The notes beneath the pieces were generated by a model that was not told where the DNA came from, made no database searches, and worked only from the letters and a program-made list of their open reading frames with translations. This document shows, piece by piece, positions 21,390 through 22,301 of a stretch of DNA of 22,301 bases. Every line of letters begins with the position of its first letter. The first letter of the stretch is position 1. The stretch is from an uncultured Prevotella sp. (lineage in GTDB: Bacteria; Bacteroidota; Bacteroidia; Bacteroidales; Bacteroidaceae). The position numbers were made by a program, and so were the translations under genes. The stretch covers positions 1 through 22,301 of the forward strand of contig USQD01000005.1 in NCBI GenBank assembly GCA_900556795.1, read 5' to 3'.

Positions 21390-22262
21390 GGCATTCAGCA
21401 CTTGCTCCTTGATCTGCTCCAACTCGTCCTTCATCTTTACCACGATGTTCTGCATTTCAGCCTGGTTGCTCTTGGAGCCGGTGGTGTTGATTTCGCGTCC
21501 CATTTCCTGTGCGATGAAACCGAGTTTCTTTCCTACGCCATGACCTTCCTCGTTCATGGTCTCACGGAAATACTTCAGGTGGTTGGCAAGACGCTGCTTC
21601 TCCTCGCTGATGTCGAGCTTCTCGATATAGTAGATAAGCTCCTGCTCCAGTCGGTTCTTGTCATAATCCACATTCGGAATCTGCTGCAAGCCGGTAACGA
21701 TGTTCTGTCTGATCTTCTCCACGCGAGCCTTCTCGTATGGTTCGATGCTAGCAAGGAGAGCCTGGATGTTATCCACTTTCTCGGTAAATTTCTTCTGAAG
21801 AGCGGCTCCTTCCTGCTTGCGGAAGTCCTGAAGATGGGTCACAGCTTCGTTAATTGCATTTTTTGCAACCTCCCATTCCTCTTCTGTCAATTCTTCGACT
21901 TCTGTCTTCGTTGTTACATCAGGAAGACGCAACAGACAGTTGTACCAGTCAGTTGGCTCAGGAATACCGGTTTCTTCCGATATTTTCTTAATCTGCTGGT
22001 AATAATTCTGTACAAGTGCGCCGTTGATAGGTGTAGCATCGGTGGCAGCATCCTTCTCTATCCAGATAGAAAAGTCTATCTTGCCTCTTTCCAATGACTT
22101 AGCGATGTACTGACGAATTTCCATCTCCTTCTCTCTGTAGAGCGGAGCTATACGTGTAGAGAGGTCAAGATTCTTGCTATTTAATGACTTTATCTCTACA
22201 TTAATCTTCTTGGTTTTGTAGGCTGCGGTAGCTTTTCCGAAGCCTGTCATTGACTGTATCAT
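21384..22262 (-). CDS. yicC: YicC-family endoribonuclease
   Basis: A 292-residue cytoplasmic protein of the YicC family. The E. coli member is an endoribonuclease linked to RNA turnover and stationary-phase survival. The N terminus MIQSMTGFGKA is the family signature. The C-terminal DUF1732 block, KKLGFIAQEMGREINTTGSK, lies at about 245-264. A longer frame begins at 22289, but that ATG falls within the -7 promoter element, and family members start at MIxSMTGFG. I therefore chose 22262. It leads the yicC-gmk-nadD set. Confidence 0.95.
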   Translation of the reverse strand: MIQSMTGFGKATAAYKTKKINVEIKSLNSKNLDLSTRIAPLYREKEMEIRQYIAKSLERGKIDFSIWIEKDAATDATPINGALVQNYYQQIKKISEETGIPEPTDWYNCLLRLPDVTTKTEVEELTEEEWEVAKNAINEAVTHLQDFRKQEGAALQKKFTEKVDNIQALLASIEPYEKARVEKIRQNIVTGLQQIPNVDYDKNRLEQELIYYIEKLDISEEKQRLANHLKYFRETMNEEGHGVGKKLGFIAQEMGREINTTGSKSNQAEMQNIVVKMKDELEQIKEQVLNAL

Positions 22263-22285
22263 ATAATCTTTCGCGTTAAATTTCT

Positions 22286-22294
22286 GCAAAAGTA
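22286..22294 (-). promoter_or_regulatory. -7 element for yicC-gmk-nadD
   Basis: The minus-strand reading is TACTTTTGC, matching TAnnTTTG, 23 bp upstream of the ATG at 22262. The -33 element would lie outside the window. It supports the shorter yicC start. Confidence 0.6.
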
Positions 22295-22301
22295 CAAAAA
22301 A

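Overview
The window looks like a chromosomal stretch of a gut or oral Bacteroidota of the Prevotella/Segatella type. No organism name can be read directly, so this rests on three signs. Promoters match the Bacteroidota pattern (-7 element TAnnTTTG, sometimes with an upstream TTTG about 20 bp away). Starts lack clear Shine-Dalgarno sequences. The gene set (yicC-gmk-nadD beside a surface-glycan locus with LicD, Wzx, GtrA and multi-pass acyltransferases) is familiar from that group. There are 19 credible protein genes and no rRNA, tRNA, insertion sequence or CRISPR array.

Layout. (1) Bases 1-712 hold no gene. They contain a terminator, an array of four GTTGTGC motifs spaced exactly 22 bp apart, a hairpin and a promoter. 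(2) Bases 713-5289, plus strand: two glycosyltransferases (GT4 then GT2, overlapping by 4 bp), a terminator, a second promoter, a Wzx-type flippase and a LicD-family phosphotransferase. (3) Bases 5318-9496, minus strand, from a promoter near 9520: a multi-pass membrane protein, an IspD/TarI-type cytidylyltransferase, an extended SDR and an unrecognised FHTKG-motif protein. (4) Bases 9748-10773, plus strand: a lone GT-A-type glycosyltransferase with its own promoter. (5) Bases 10781-12822, minus strand: a GtrA protein and a second copy of the multi-pass membrane protein, from a promoter near 12860. (6) Bases 12909-19849, minus strand: a sulfatase-fold phosphoethanolamine transferase, three acyltransferase-3 proteins, a DPPR-synthase-like UbiA enzyme and a HAD-IB phosphatase. 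(7) Bases 19949-22262, minus strand: nadD, gmk and yicC, housekeeping genes.

How the genes may work together. The first two-thirds builds a lipid-linked glycan (GT4, GT2, GT-A), flips it (Wzx) and decorates it. LicD plus the cytidylyltransferase/SDR pair suggests addition of a CDP-activated phosphoalditol or a similar phospho-group. UbiA plus HAD-IB plus GtrA suggests a polyprenyl-phospho-pentose donor that is made, dephosphorylated and flipped. The two large membrane proteins are candidate periplasmic transferases for it. The acyltransferases and the phosphoethanolamine transferase would add further substituents to the glycan or lipid A. These joint roles are inferred from gene families and neighbourhood.

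The non-coding DNA is unusually structured. Several minus-strand genes carry short tandem repeats whose first unit contains the gene's own stop codon. An identical 33-bp hairpin element lies in the leaders of gmk and nadD. A heptamer-based inverted repeat sits between two acyltransferase genes.
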